Below, one piece after another: positions 35,418 through 49,457 of a stretch of 64,000 nucleotides of DNA. The notes below the pieces were generated by a model, which saw only the letters and a list, made by a program, of their open reading frames with translations, ran no database searches and had not been told where the DNA came from. Position 1 is the stretch's first letter. The number at the start of each line of letters is the position of its first letter. Both the position numbers and the translations under genes were made by a program. Origin of the DNA: Macrostomum hystrix (Eukaryota; Platyhelminthes; Macrostomidae); NCBI GenBank assembly GCA_950097015.1, contig CATNEN010000031.1, forward strand, positions 186,001-250,000. Direction: 5' to 3'.

Positions 35418-35734
35418 CTCCCATCGCCTGATCTCCCATCGCGTCATCTCCTATCGCCTGATCTCCCATCGCCTGATCTCCCATCGCGTCATCTCCTATC
35501 GCCTGATCTCCCATCGCCTAATCTCCCATCGCCTCATCTCCCATCGCCTCATCTCCCATCGCCTCATCTCCCATCGCCTCATCTCCCATCGCCTGATCTC
35601 CCATCGGCTCATCTCCCGTCGCCTGATCTCCCATCGCCTCATCTCCCGTCGCCTGATCTCCCATCCCCTCATCTCCCATCGCCTGATCTCCCATCGCCTC
35701 ATCTCCCATCGCCTGATCTCCCATTGCCTGATCT
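35418..35734 (+). repeat. 15-bp minisatellite array 12 (shortest)
   Basis: Only about 21 units. Confidence 0.97.
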
Positions 35735-36395
35735 CAAATCGCCTCAGTTCTTTTCAAATGTTAAAAAGCAAAAGCACAATTCACAGTTGAAATTTCATTG
35801 CCTTTAGCGCATAGGGCAGCCAGTTTAGCAAGCACATTCTTCTCCGCCTACAGTGAGAGGCCTGCCAAGTTTATTAATAGAATTTTAACCCCACCAACTC
35901 CGCCCCAGCCCATTGTAGGCACTTCAATATTGAACAAATCAGACCCCTCAATAGAAATAACTCGCGGCACCCTCTATCTGCCAATACACAGGGACAGTTA
36001 GAATGTGCGTACGGCCACCTCTCCGCCCCATTTTCAAACCGACTGCCAACCCTCCACTGGAGAGAAAATACACTAAACAGATAGGCCGAAATGATAGCGC
36101 AACCACTTTTACCGACTCCAGTTTTCTCAGCTCAAAAGAAAAAAGTGTCCAGAGAAGGTTACGAAATCATTTTTCTGCTTTTTTGAGGATCTTAGAATTT
36201 GAAATTTCAGAATTAAAATAGCCTATAGCCTGACCAGGAAAATTTCCCATTTTCCCATATAAGTTTCAAAGTTGACTTGTCAGTATTCTAGGAGGAGATA
36301 ACCAACAGACAGACAGACAGACAGACAAACAACACGTGAATTTTAGTATATTTACGAGCTAAACTCCTCCTCCGGAGGAGGTTGAGGGGAGAGAA
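35735..36395 (+). repeat. Spacer 12 (type 1, short)
   Basis: Type 1 middle and end. The first part (GCATAGGGCAGCC, CAGTGAGAGGCCTGCC) resembles spacer 8. Confidence 0.9.
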
Positions 36396-37654
36396 CTCCC
36401 ATCGCCTGATCTCCCATCGCGTCATCTCCTATCGCCTGATCTCCCATCGCCTGATCTCCCATCGCGTCATCTCCTATCGCCTGATCTCCCATCGCCTAAT
36501 CTCCCATCGCCTCATCTCCCATCGCCTCATCTCCCATCGCCTCATCTCCCATCGCCTCATCTCCCATTGCCTAATCTCCCATCGCCTGATCTCCCATCGC
36601 CTCATCTCCCATCGCCTCATCTCCCATCGCCTCATCTCCCATCGCCTGATCTCCCATCGCCTCATCTCCCATCGCCTGATCTCCCATCGGCTGATCTCCC
36701 ATCGGCTGATCTCCCATCGGCTGATCTCCCATCGCCTCATCTCCAATCGCCTCATCTCCCATCGCCTGATCTCCCATCCCCTCATCTCCCATCGCCTCAT
36801 CTCCCATCGCCTCATCTTCCATCGCCTCATCTCCCATCGCCTGATCTCCCATCCCCTCATCTCCCATCGCCTCATCTCCCATCGCCACATCTCCCATCGC
36901 CTGATCTCCCATCGCCTGATCTCCCATCGCCTCATCTCCCATCGCCTCATCTCCCATCGCCTCATCTTCCATCCCCTCATCTCCCATCGCCTAATCTCCC
37001 ATCGCCTAATCTCCCATCGGCTGATCTCCCATTGCCTGATCTCCCATCGCCTCATCTCCCATCGCCTAATCTCCCATCGGCTGATCTCCCATCGGCTGAT
37101 CTCCCATCGGCTGATCTCCAATCGCCTCATCTCCCATCGCCTCATCTCCCATCGCCTGATCTCCCATCCCCTCATCTCCCATCGCCTCATCTCCCATCGC
37201 CACATCTCCCATCGCCTGATCTCCCATCGCCTGATCTCCCATCGCCTCATCTCCCATCGCCTCATCTCCCATTGCCTAATCTCCCATCGCCTGATCTCCC
37301 ATCGCCTCATCTCCCATCGCCTCATCTCCCATCGCCTCATCTCCCATCGCCTCATCTCCCATCGCCTCATCTCCCATCGCCTCATCTCCCATCGGCTGAT
37401 CTCCCATCGCCTCATCTCCCATCGCCTGATCTCCCATCGCCTCATCTCCCATCGCCTAATCTCCCATCGGCTGATCTCCCATCGGCTGATCTCCCATCGG
37501 CTGATCTCCCATCGGCTGATCTCCCATCGCCTCATCTCCCATCGCCTCATCTCCCATCGGCTGATCTCCCATCGGCTGATCTCCCATCGCCTGATCTCCC
37601 ATCGCCTAATCTCCCATCGCCTCATCTCCCATCGCGGCTCCGATCGCCTGATCT
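36396..37654 (+). repeat. 15-bp minisatellite array 13
   Basis: Mixed CGGCTG, CATCCCCTC and CTTCC units; GCGGCTCCGATCG tail. Confidence 0.97.
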
Positions 37655-38308
37655 CAAATCGACTCAGTTCTTTTCAAATGTTAAAAAGCAAAAGCACAAT
37701 TCACAGTTGAAATTTCATTGCCTTTAGCGCAAAGGGCAGCCAGTTTTTTTAGTAAGTACATTCATCTCCGCCTACACTGAGAGGCCCGCAAATTAAAAAA
37801 TTATATTTTAACCCAGCCAACTCTGCCCTGCTCATTGAACAATATATTGAACAAATCAGACCCCTCAATAGAAATAACTCGCGGCACCCTCTCTCCGCCA
37901 ATACACAGGGACAGTTAGAATGTGCGTACGGCCACCTCTCCGCCCCATTTTCAAACCGACTGCCAACCCTCCACTGGAGAGAAAATACACTAAACAGATT
38001 GGCCGAAATGATAGCGCAACCACTTTAACCGACTCCAGTTTTCTCAGCTCAAAAGAAAAAAGTGTCCAGAGAAGGTTACGAAATCATTTTTCTGCTTTTT
38101 TGAGGATCTTAGAATTTGAAATTTCAGAATTAAAATAGCCTATAGCCTGACCAGGAAAATTTCCCATTTTCCCATATAAGTTTCAAAGTTGACTTGTCAG
38201 TATTCTAGGAGGAGATAACCAACAGACAGACAGACAGACAAACAACACGTGAATTTTAGTATATTTACGAGCTAAACTCCTCCTCCGGAGGAGGTTGAGA
38301 GGAGAGAA
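37655..38308 (+). repeat. Spacer 13 (type 1, short)
   Basis: Near-identical to spacers 1 and 2 (private CTCATTGAACAATATATTG instead of the usual CCCATTGTACGC). Confidence 0.9.
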
Positions 38309-39540
38309 CTCCCATCGCCTGATCTCCCATCGCGTCATCTCCTATCGCCTGATCTCCCATCGCCTCATCTCCCGTCGCCTGATCTCCCATCGCCTCATCT
38401 CCCATCACCTGATCACCCATCACCTCATCTCCCATCGCCTAATCTCCCATCGCATCATCTCCCATCGTCTCATCTCCCATCGCCTCATCTCCTATCGCCT
38501 GATCTCCCATCGCCTAATCTCCCATCGCCTCATCTCCCATCGCCTCATCTCCCATCGCCTGATCTCCCATCGCCTCATCTCCCGTCGCCACATCTCCTAT
38601 CGCCTGATCTCCCATCGCCTCATTTCTCATTGCCTCATCTCCCGTCGCCACATCTCCCATCGCCTGATCTCCCATCGCCTGATCTCCCATCGCCTCATCT
38701 CCCATCGCCTGATCTCCCATCGCCTAATCTCCCATCGCATCATCTCCCATCGTCTCATCTCCCATCGCCTCATCTCCTATCGCCTGATCTCCCATCGCCT
38801 AATCTCCCATCGCCTCATCTCCCATCGCCTCATCTCCCATCGCCTGATCTCCCATCGCCTCATCTCCCGTCGCCACATCTCCTATCGCCTGATCTCCCAT
38901 CGCCTCATTTCTCATTGCCTCATCTCCCGTCGCCACATCTCCCATCGCCTGATCTCCCATCGCCTGATCTCCCATCGCCTCATCTCCCATCGCCTGATCT
39001 CCCATCGCCTGATCTCCCATCGCCTGATCTCCCATCGCCTCATCTCCCATCGCCTCATCTCCCATCGCTTCATCTCCCATCGCCTCATCTCCCATCGCCT
39101 CATCTTCCATCACCTGATCACCCATCACCTCATCTCCCATCGCCTAATCTCTCATCGCATCATCTCCCATCGCCTAATCTCCCATCGCCTCATCTCCCAT
39201 CGCCTCATCTCCCATCGCCTGATCTCCCATCGCCTCATCTCCCGTCGCCACATCTCCTATCGCCTGATCTCCCATCGCCTCATTTCTCATTGCCTCATCT
39301 CCCGTCGCCACATCTCCCATCGCCTGATCTCCCATCGCCTGATCTCCCATCGCCTCATCTCCCATCGCCTGATCTCCCATCGCCTGATCTCCCATCGCCT
39401 GATCTCCCATCGGCTCATCTCCCGTTGCCTGATCTCCCATCGCCTGATCTCCCATCGCCTGATCTCCCATCGCCTCATCTCCGATCGCCTGATCTCCCAT
39501 CGCCTGATCTCCCATTGCCTTATCTCCCATTGCCTGATCT
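38309..39540 (+). repeat. 15-bp minisatellite array 14
   Basis: Two internal copies of a block with CATTTCTCATTGCC and CGTCGCCACATC at ~38625 and ~38905 (280-bp step); the end is shared with arrays 6, 11, 17 and 21. Confidence 0.97.
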
Positions 39541-40113
39541 CAAATCGCCTCAGTTCTTTTCAAATGTTAAAAGGCAAAATAATAATTCACAGTTGAAATT
39601 TCATTGCCTTTAGCGCAAAGGGCAGCCAGTTTTTTAGTAAGTACATTCTTCTCCGCCTACACTGAGAGGCCCGCAAATTTTATCAATTGAATTTTAACCC
39701 AGCCAACTCTGCCCTGCCCATTGTACGCACTTCAATATTGAACAAATCAGACCCCTCAATAGAAATAACTCGCGGCACCCTCTCTCCGCCAATACACAGG
39801 GACAGTTAGAATGTGCGTACGGCCAACTCTCCGCCCCATTTTCAAACCGACTGCCAACCCTCCACTGGAGAGAAAATACACTAAACAGATAGGCACAAAA
39901 TGTTGACGCAACTCATTTAATCGAGGCCAATTTCATCACAGCGGGAAGGACATTTGCCTACTATATACTACTTAATAGCCTTTCTGCTTTTTTGAGGATC
40001 ATAGAATTTGAAATTTCAGAATTAAAATAGCCTATAGCCTGACCAGGAAAATTTCCCATTTTCCCATATAAGTTTCAAAGTTGACTTGTCAGTATTCTAG
40101 GAGGAGATAACCA

Positions 40114-40160
<47 letters not shown>

Positions 40161-40226
40161 ACACGTGAATTTTAGTATATTTAGACGAGCTTAACTCCTC
40201 CTCCGGAGGAGGTTGAGGGGAGAGAA
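39541..40226 (+). repeat. Spacer 14 (type 2/1 chimera)
   Basis: Type 2 middle (GCACAAAATGTTGAC at 39892) and type 1 end (GCCTGACCAGG at ~40036, eight GACA units). The same switch interval as spacer 3. Confidence 0.9.
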
Positions 40227-42163
40227 CTCCCATCGCCTGATCTCCAATCGCCTGATCTTCCCCCGCCTGATCTCCCACCGTCTCATCTCCTATCCCCTCA
40301 TCTCCCATCGCCTGATCTCCCATCGCCTCATCTCCCATCGCCTGATCTCCTATCGCCTGATCTTACCCCGCCTGATCTCCCACCGTCTCATCTCCCATCG
40401 CCTCATCTCCCATCGCCTCATCTCACGTCGCCACATCTCCCATCGCCTGATCTCCGATCGCCTCATCTCCTATTGCCTCATCTCCCATCGCCTAATCTCC
40501 CATCGCCTCATCTCCCATCGCCTCATCTCCCTTCACCTGATCACCCATCACCTCATCTCCCGTCGCCACATCTCCCATCGCCTGATCTCCCATCGCCTGA
40601 TCTCCCATCGCCTGATCTCCCATCGCCTGATCTCCCATCCCCTCATCTCCCGTCGCCTGATCTCCCATCGCCTTATCTTTCATCGCCTCATCTACCATCG
40701 CCTGATCTCTCATCGCCTGATCTCCCATCCCCTCATCTCCCATCGCCTCATCTCCTATCGCCTGATGTCCCATCGCCTCATCTCCTATTGCCTCATCTCC
40801 CATCGCCTAATCTCCCATCGCCTCATCTCCCATCGCCTCATCTCCCTTCACCTGATCACCCATCACCTCATCTCCCGTCGCCACATCTCCCATCGCCTGA
40901 TCTCCCATCACCTGATCTCCCATCGCCTGATCTCCCATCCCCTCATCTCCCGTCGCCTGATCTCCCATCGCCTCATCTTTCATCGCCTCATATACCATCG
41001 CCTGATCTCCCATCGCTTGATCTCCCATCCCCTCATCTCCCGTCGCCTAATCTCCCATCGCCTGATCTCCCATCCCCTTATCTCCCGTCGCCTGATCTCC
41101 CATCGCCTCATCTCCCATCGCCTGATCTCCTATCCCCTCATCTCCCGTCGCCTGATCTCCCATCGCCTCATCTTTCATCGCCTCATCTCCCATCGCCTCA
41201 TCTCCCATCGCCTCATCTCCCATCGCCTCATCTCCCATCGCCTCATCTCTCATCGCCTAAACTCCCATCGCCTAATCTCCCGTAGCCACATCTCCCGTCG
41301 CCACATATCCTATCGCCTGATCTCCCATCGCCTAATCTCCCATTGCCTCATCTCCCGTCGCCACATCTCGCATTGCCTAATCTCCCATCGCCTCATCTCC
41401 CATCGCCTGATCTCCCATCGCCTCATCTCCCGTCGCCACATCTCCTATCGCCTGATCTCCCATCGCCTCATTTCTCATTGCCTCATCTCCCGTCGCCACA
41501 TCTCCCATCGCCTGATCTCCCATCGCCTGATCTCCTATCGCCTCATCTCCCATCGCCTGATCTCCCATCGCCTGATCTCCCATCGGCTCTTCTCCCGTCG
41601 CCTGATCTCCCATCGCCTCATCTCCCGTCGCCGGATCTCCCATCGCCTGATCTCCCATCGCGTCATCTCCTATCGCCTGATCTCCCATCGCCTGATCTCC
41701 CATCGCGTCATCTCCTATCGCCTGATCCCCCATCGCCTCATTTCTCATTGCCTCATCTCCCGTCGCCTCTTCTCCCATCGCCTGATCTCCCATCGCCTGA
41801 TCTCCCATCGGCTCATCTCCCGTCGCCTGATCTCCCATCGCCTGATCTCCCATCGCCTCATCTCCCATCGCCTGATCTCCCATCGGCTCATCTCCCGTCG
41901 CCTGATCTCCCATCGCCTCATCTCCGATCGCCTGATCTCCCATCGCCTGATCTCCCATCGCCTGATCTCCCATCGCCTCAACTCCCGTCGCCACATCTCC
42001 CATCGCCTGATCTCCCATCGCCTCATCTCCCATCGCCTGATCTCCCATCGCCTCATCTCCCATCGCCTGATCTCCCATTGCCTGATCTCCCATCGCCTCA
42101 TCTCTCATCGCCTAAACTCCCATTGCCTCATCTCCCGTCGCCACATCTCCCATCGCCTCATCT
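40227..42163 (+). repeat. 15-bp minisatellite array 15
   Basis: The most varied array (~129 units), with CATCCCCTC, CTTTCATCG, CTTCACCTGATCACCC and CGTCGCC variants. It ends at the TAACC junction. Confidence 0.97.
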
Positions 42164-43349
42164 AACCAAAAACTCCTCACCCAATGATGTCTGAAAGTAG
42201 CAATGTGCGTAAACCGCCTTTTGTCCGACTAAACTGTTGAAAACAATTCAAAATTGACCAATTTTTCTTTAGCTACCATGCCCAGAATCTTCAGAATTAA
42301 AATAGACGACAACTTTCGGATAAGATTGAGGGGCTAGAAATCATATCGCGCGAACTCCATCAACTTTAAATTAAACCCCACCCGTTAAAACAGGTGAAGT
42401 CCGAGCCATTAATATTGACGACAGCCAGTTCTCCGGGCCCCGCTCAGTCAGAGGTGCGAATTTCAATAAATAAAATTCAACAGCCCGCCTTCGAGAATAG
42501 GAATGTGTGAAACTGTATTGTGGCGAATTCTCTCTCCTTAGCAATCTCGCCGAGACACTGTACACTCAGCTGAAAGCATTGCAAAAGTATAAAAACTTTA
42601 TTTGCCCTTGGCATCCCCAATTTTCGGAATTTAGCAATGAAATTTATATCTCTGGATTTAGAACTTCAAGTTCTCTCCAGCAGTACAAATTTTATCCACA
42701 AATCTTAAAAAAGCAAAAGAATATTCTCAGTTGAAATTTCTGCAAAAGGCAGCCAGTTTTTTATTAAGTACATTCTTCTCCGCCTACACTGAGAGGCCCG
42801 CAAATTTTAAAATTTATTTTCAACCCAGCCAACTCTGCCCTGCCCATTAAACGCACTTCAATATTGAACAAATCAGACCCCTCAATAGAACTGACTAACG
42901 GCACCCTCTCTCCGCCAATACACAGGGACAGTTAGAATGTGCGTACGGCCACCTCTCCGCCCCATTTTTTTCAAACCGACTGCCAACCCTCCACTGGAGA
43001 GAAAATACACTAAACAGATAGGCACAAAATGTTGACGCAACTCATTTAACCGAGGCCAATTTCATCACAGCGGGAAGGACATTTGCCTACTATATACTAC
43101 TTAATAGCCTTTCTGCTTTTTTGAGGATCATAGAATTTGAAATTTCAGAATTAAAATAGCCTATAGCCTTCCTCGGAAAATTTCCCATTTTCCCATATAA
43201 GTTTCAACGCTGAGTTGCCAGTATTCTAGGAGGAGATATCGAACTGACACACACACACACACACAGACACACACACAGACAAACAACACGTGAAAATTAG
43301 TATATTTACGAGCTAAACTCCTCCTCCGGAGGAGGTTGAGAGGAGAGAA
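42164..43349 (+). repeat. Spacer 15 (long, type 2)
   Basis: Full long spacer. Confidence 0.9.
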
Positions 43350-44353
43350 CTCCCATCGCCTGATCTCCCATCGCGTCATCTCCTATCGCCTGATCTCCCA
43401 TCGCCTGATCTCCCATCGCCTCATCTCCCATCGCCTCATCTCCCATCGCCTCATCTCCCATCGCCTCATCTCCCGTCGCCACATCTCCTATCGCCTGATC
43501 TCCCATCGCCTCATTTCTCATTGCCTCATCTCCCGTCGCCACATCTCCCATCGCCTGATCTCCCATCGCCTGATCTCCCATCGCCTCATCTCCCATCGCC
43601 TGATCTCCCATCGCCTAATCTCCCATCGCATCATCTCCCATCGTCTCATCTCCCATCGCCTCATCTCCTATCGCCTGATCTCCCATCGCCTAATCTCCCA
43701 TCGCCTCATCTCCCATCGCCTCATCTCCCATCGCCTGATCTCCCATCGCCTCATCTCCCGTCGCCACATCTCCTATCGCCTGATCTCCCATCGCCTCATT
43801 TCTCATTGCCTCATCTCCCGTCGCCACATCTCCCATCGCCTGATCTCCCATCGCCTGATCTCCCATCGCGTCATCTCCTATCGCCTGATCTCCCATCGCC
43901 TCATCTCCCGTCGCCTGATCTCCCATCGCCTCATCTCCCATCACCTGATCACCCATCACCTCATCTCCCATCGCCTGATCTCCCATCGCGTCATCTCCTA
44001 TCGCCTGATCTCCCATCGCCTGATCTCCCATCGCCTCATCTCCCATCGCCTCATCTCCTATCGCCTGATCTCCCATCGCCTAATCTCCCATCGCCTCATC
44101 TCCCATCGCCTAATCTCCTATCGGCTGATCTCCCATCGGCTGATCTCCCATCGCCTAATCTCCCATCGCCCCATCTCCCATCGCCTAATCTCCCATCGGC
44201 TGATCTCCCATCGCCTCATCTCCAATCGCCTGATCTCCCACCGTCTCATCTCCCATCGCCTCATCTCCCATCGCCTGATCTCCCATCGCCTGATCTCCCA
44301 TCGCCTAATCTCCCTTCGCCTCATCTCCCATCGCGGCTCCTATCGCCTGATCT
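43350..44353 (+). repeat. 15-bp minisatellite array 16
   Basis: Duplicate of array 5. Confidence 0.97.
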
Positions 44354-45033
44354 CAAATCGACTCAGTTCTTTTTAAATGTTAAAAAGCAAAAGCACAATT
44401 CACAGTTGAAATCTCATTGCCTTTAGCGCAAAGGGCAGCCAGTTTTATTAGTAAGTACATTCTTCTCCGCCTACACTGAGAGGCCCGCAAATTTTAAAAT
44501 TTATTTTCAACCCAGCCAACTCTGCCCTGCCCATTGTACGCACTTCAATATTGAACAAATCAGACCCCTCAATAGAAATAACTCGCGGCACCCTCTCTCC
44601 GCCAATACACAGGGACAGTTAGAATGTGCGTACGGCCACCTCTCCGCCCCATTTTCAAACCGACTGCCAACCCTCCACTGGAGAGAAAATACACTAAACA
44701 GATAGGCACAAAATGTTGACGCAACTCATTTAATCGAGGCCAATTTCATCACAGCGGGAAGGACATTTGCCTACTATATACTACTTAATAGCCTTTCTGC
44801 TTTTTTGAGGATCATAGAATTTGAAATTTCAGAATTAAAATAGCCTATAGCCTTCCTCGGAAAATTTCCCATTTTCCCATATAAGTTTCAACGCTGAGTT
44901 GCCAGTATTCTAGGAGGAGATGTCGAACTGACACACACACACACAGACACACACACACACAGACAAACAACACGTGAAAATTAGTATATTTACGAGCTAA
45001 ACTCCTCCTCCGTAGGAGGTTGAGGGGAGAGAA
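44354..45033 (+). repeat. Spacer 16 (type 2, short)
   Basis: Duplicate of spacer 5, including the broken palindrome. Confidence 0.9.
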
Positions 45034-46670
45034 CTCCCATCGCCTGATCTCCCATCGCGTCATCTCCTATCGCCTGATCTCCCATCGCCTGATCTCCTAT
45101 CGCCTGATCTCCCATCGCCTGATCTCCCATCGCGTCATCTCCTATCGCCTGATCTCCCATCGCCTAATCTCCCATCGCCTCATCTCCCATCGCCTCATCT
45201 CCCATCGCCTCATCTCCCATCGCCTGATCTCCCATCGCCTCATCTCCCGTCGCCACATCTCCTATCGCCTGACCTCCCATCGCCTGATCTCCCATCGCCT
45301 CATCTCCCATCGCCTGATCTCCCATCGCCTGATCTCCCATCGCGTCATCTCCTATCGCCTGATCTCCCATCGCCTAATCTCCCATCGCCTCATCTCCCAT
45401 CGCCTCATCTCCCATCGCCTCATCTCCCATCGCCTAATCTCCCATCGCATCATCTCCCATCGTCTCATCTCCCATCGCCTCATCTCCTATCGCCTGATCT
45501 CCCATCGCCTCATCTCCCATCGCCTCATCTCCCATCGCCTCATCTCCCATCGCCTGATCTCCCATCGCCTGATCTCCCATCGCCTGATCTCCCATCGCGT
45601 CATCTCCTATCGCCTGATCTCCCATCGCCTGATCTCCTATCGCCTGATCTCCCATCGCCTGATCTCCCATCGCGTCATCTCCTATCGCCTGATCTCCCAT
45701 CGCCTAATCTCCCATCGCCTCATCTCCCATCGCCTCATCTCCCATCGCCTCATCTCCCATCGCCTAATCTCCCATCGCATCATCTCCCATCGTCTCATCT
45801 CCCATCGCCTCATCTCCTATCGCCTGATCTCCCATCGCCTCATCTCCCATCGCCTCATCTCCCATCGCCTAATCTCCCATCGCCTCATCTCCCATCGCCT
45901 GATCTCCCATCGCCTCATCTCCCATCGCCTCATCTCCCATCGCCTCATCTCCCATCGCCTGATCTCCCATCGCCTCATCTCCCATCGCCTGATCTCCTAT
46001 CGCCTCATCTCCCATCGCCTCATTTCTCATTGCCTCATCTCCCGTCGCCACATCTCCCATCGCCTGATCTCCCATCGCCTGATCTCCCATCGCCTCATCT
46101 CCCATCGCCTCATCTCCCATCGCCTCATCTCCCATCGCCTCATCTCCCATCGCTTCATCTCCCATCGCCTCATTTCCCATCGCCTCATCTTCCATCACCT
46201 GATCACCCATCACCTCATCTCCCATCGCCTAATCTCTCATCGCATCATCTCCCATCGTCTCATCTCCCATCGCCTCATCTCCTATCGCCTGATCTCCCAT
46301 CGCCTAATCTCCCATCGCCTCATCTCCCATCGCCTCATCTCCCATCGCCTGATCTCCCATCGCCTCATCTCCCGTCGCCACATCTCCTATCGCCTGATCT
46401 CCCATCGCCTCATTTCTCATTGCCTCATCTCCCGTCGCCACATCTCCCATCGCCTGATCTCCCATCGCCTGATCTCCCATCGCCTCATCTCCCATCGCCT
46501 GATCTCCCATCGCCTGATCTCCCATCGCCTGATCTCCCATCGGCTCATCTCCCGTTGCCTGATCTCCCATCGCCTGATCTCCCATCGCCTGATCTCCCAT
46601 CGCCTCATCTCCGATCGCCTGATCTCCCATCGCCTGATCTCCCATTGCCTGATCTCCCATTGCCTGATCT
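45034..46670 (+). repeat. 15-bp minisatellite array 17
   Basis: Duplicate of array 6. Confidence 0.97.
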
Positions 46671-47350
46671 CAAATCGCCTCAGTTCTTTTCAAATGTTAA
46701 AAAGCAAAATAATAATTCACAGTTGAAATTTCATTGCCTTTAGCGCAAAGGGCAGCCAGTTTTTTAGTAAGTACATTCTTCTCCGCCTACACTGAGAGGC
46801 CCGCAAATTTTATCAATTGAATTTTAACCCAGCCAACTCTGCCCTGCCCATTGTACGCACTTCAATATTGAACAAATCAGACCCCTCAATAGAAAAAACT
46901 CGCGGCACCCTCTCTCCGCCAATACACAGGGACAGTTAGAATGTGCGTACGGCCAACTCTCCGCCCCATTTTCAAACCGACTGCCAACCCTCCACTGGAG
47001 AGAAAATACACTAAACAGATAGGCACAAAATGTTGACGCAACTCATTTAATCGAGGCCAATTTCATCACAGCGGGAAGGACATTTGCCTACTATATACTA
47101 CTTAATAGCCTTTCTGCTTTTTTGAGGATCATAGAATTTGAAATTTCAGAATTAAAATAGCCTATAGCCTTCCTCGGAAAATTTCCCATTTTCCCATATA
47201 AGTTTCAACGCTGAGTTGCCAGTATTCTAGGAGGAGATGTCGAACTGACACACACACACACACACAGACACACACACAGACAAACAACACGTGAAAATTA
47301 GTATATTTACGAGCTAAACTCCTCCTCCGGAGGAGGTTGAGGGGAGAGAA
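46671..47350 (+). repeat. Spacer 17 (type 2, short)
   Basis: Duplicate of spacer 6. Confidence 0.9.
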
Positions 47351-48267
47351 CTCCCATCGCCTGATCTCCAATCGCCTGATCTTCCCCCGCCTGATCTCCC
47401 ATCGCCTCATCTCCCATCGCCTCATCTCCCATCGCCTCATCTCCCATCGCCTCATCTCCCATCGCCTCATCTCCCGTCGCCTGATCTCCCATCGCCTAAT
47501 CTCCCATTGCCTCATCTCCCGTCGCCACATCTCCCATCGCCTGATTTCCCATCGCCTCATCTCCCATTGCCTCATCTCCCATCGCCTCATCTCCCATCGC
47601 CTGATTTCCCATCGCCTGATCTCCCATCGGCTGATCTCCCATCGCCTCATCTCCAATCGCCTGATCTCCAATCGCCTGATCTCCCATCGCCTAATCTCCC
47701 ATCGCCTCATCTCCCATCGCCTAATCTCCCATCGCCTAATCTCCCATCGCCTGATCTCCCATTGCCTGATCTCCCCTCGTCTCATCTCCCATCGCCTCAT
47801 CTCCCATCGCCTCATCTCCCTTCACCTGATCACCCATCACCTCATCTCCAGTCGCCACATCTCCCATCGCCTGATCTCCCATCGCCTGATCTCCCATCGC
47901 CTGATCTCCCATCCCCTCATCTCCCGTCGCCTGATCTCCCATCGCCTGATCTCCCATCGCCTGATCTCCCATCCCCTCATCTCCCGTCGCCTGATCTCCC
48001 ATCGCCTCATCTTTCATCGCCTCATCTACCATCGCCTGATCTCCCATCGCCTGATCTCCCATCCCCTCATCTCCCATCGCCTCATCTCCCATCGCCTGAT
48101 CTCCTATCCCCTCATCTCCCGTCGCCTGATCTCCCATCGCGTCATCTTTCATCGCCTCATCTCTCATCGCCTCATCTCCCATCGCCTCATCTCCCATCGC
48201 CTCATCTCTCATCGCCTAAACTCCCATTGCCTCATCTCCCGTCGCCACATCTCCCATCGCCTCATCT
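47351..48267 (+). repeat. 15-bp minisatellite array 18
   Basis: Duplicate of array 7. Confidence 0.97.
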
Positions 48268-49457
48268 AACCAAAAACTCCTCACCCAATGATGTCTGGAA
48301 GTAGCAATGTGCGTAAACCGCCTTTTGTCCGACTAAACTGTTGAAAACAATTCAAAATTGACCAATTTTTCTTTAGCTACCATGCCCAGAATCTTCAGAA
48401 TTAAAATAGACGACAACTTTCGGATAAGATTGAGGGGCTAGAAATCATATCGCGCGAACTCCATCAACTTTAAATTAAACCCCACCCGTTAAAACAGATT
48501 AAGTCCGAGCCATTAATATTGACGACAGCCAGTTCTCCGGGCCCCGCTCAGTCAGAGGTGCGAATTTCAATAAATAAAATTCAACAGCCCGCCTTCGAGA
48601 ATAGGAATGTGTGAAACTGTATTGTGGCGAATTCTCTCTCCTTAGCAATCTCGCCGAGACACTGTACACTCAGCTGAAAGCATTGCAAAAGTATAAAAAC
48701 TTTATTTGCGCTTGGCATCCCCAATTTTCGGAATTCAGCAATGAAATTTATATCTCTGGATTTAGAACTTCAAGTTCTCTCCAGCAGTACAAATTTTATC
48801 CACAAATCTTAAAAAAGCAAAATAATAATTCTCAGTTGAAATTTCTGCAAAAGGCAGCCAGTTTAGTAAGCACATTCTTCTCCGCCTACACTGAGAGGCC
48901 CGCAAATTTTATCAATTGAATTTTAACCCAGCCAACTCTGCCCTGCCCATTGTACGCACTTCAATATTGAACAAATCAGACCCCTCAATAGAACTGACTA
49001 ACGGCACCCTCTCTCCGCCAATACACAGAGGCAGTTAGAATGTGCGTACGGCCACCTCTCCGCCCCATTTTTTTTCAAACCGACTGCCAACCCTCCACTG
49101 GAGAGAAAATACACTAAACAGATAGGCACAAAATGTTGACGCAACTCATTTAACCGAGGCCAATTTCATCACAGCGGGAAGGACATTTGCCTACTATATA
49201 CTACTTAATAGCCTTTCTGCTTTTTTGAGGATCATAGAATTTGAAATTTCAGAATTAAAATAGCCTATAGCCTTCCTCGGAAAATTTCCCATTTTCCCAT
49301 ATAAGTTTCAACGCTGAGTTGCCAGTATTCTAGGAGGAGATGTCGAACTGACACACACACACACACACAGACACACACACAGACAAACAACACGTGAAAA
49401 TTAGTATATTTAGAGACGAGCTAAACTCCTCCTCCGGAGGAGGTTGAGGGGAGAGAA
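48268..49457 (+). repeat. Spacer 18 (long, type 2)
   Basis: Duplicate of spacer 7, including the private AGATTAAGTCCGAGCC variant. Confidence 0.9.

Larger units (their letters stand above)
43310..49450 (+). repeat. 6.1-kb segmental duplication, copy 2
   Basis: Second copy of 22171-28311. The left breakpoint is next to the GAGCTAAACTCC palindrome region; the right one is just before array 19, whose contents differ from array 8. Confidence 0.92.
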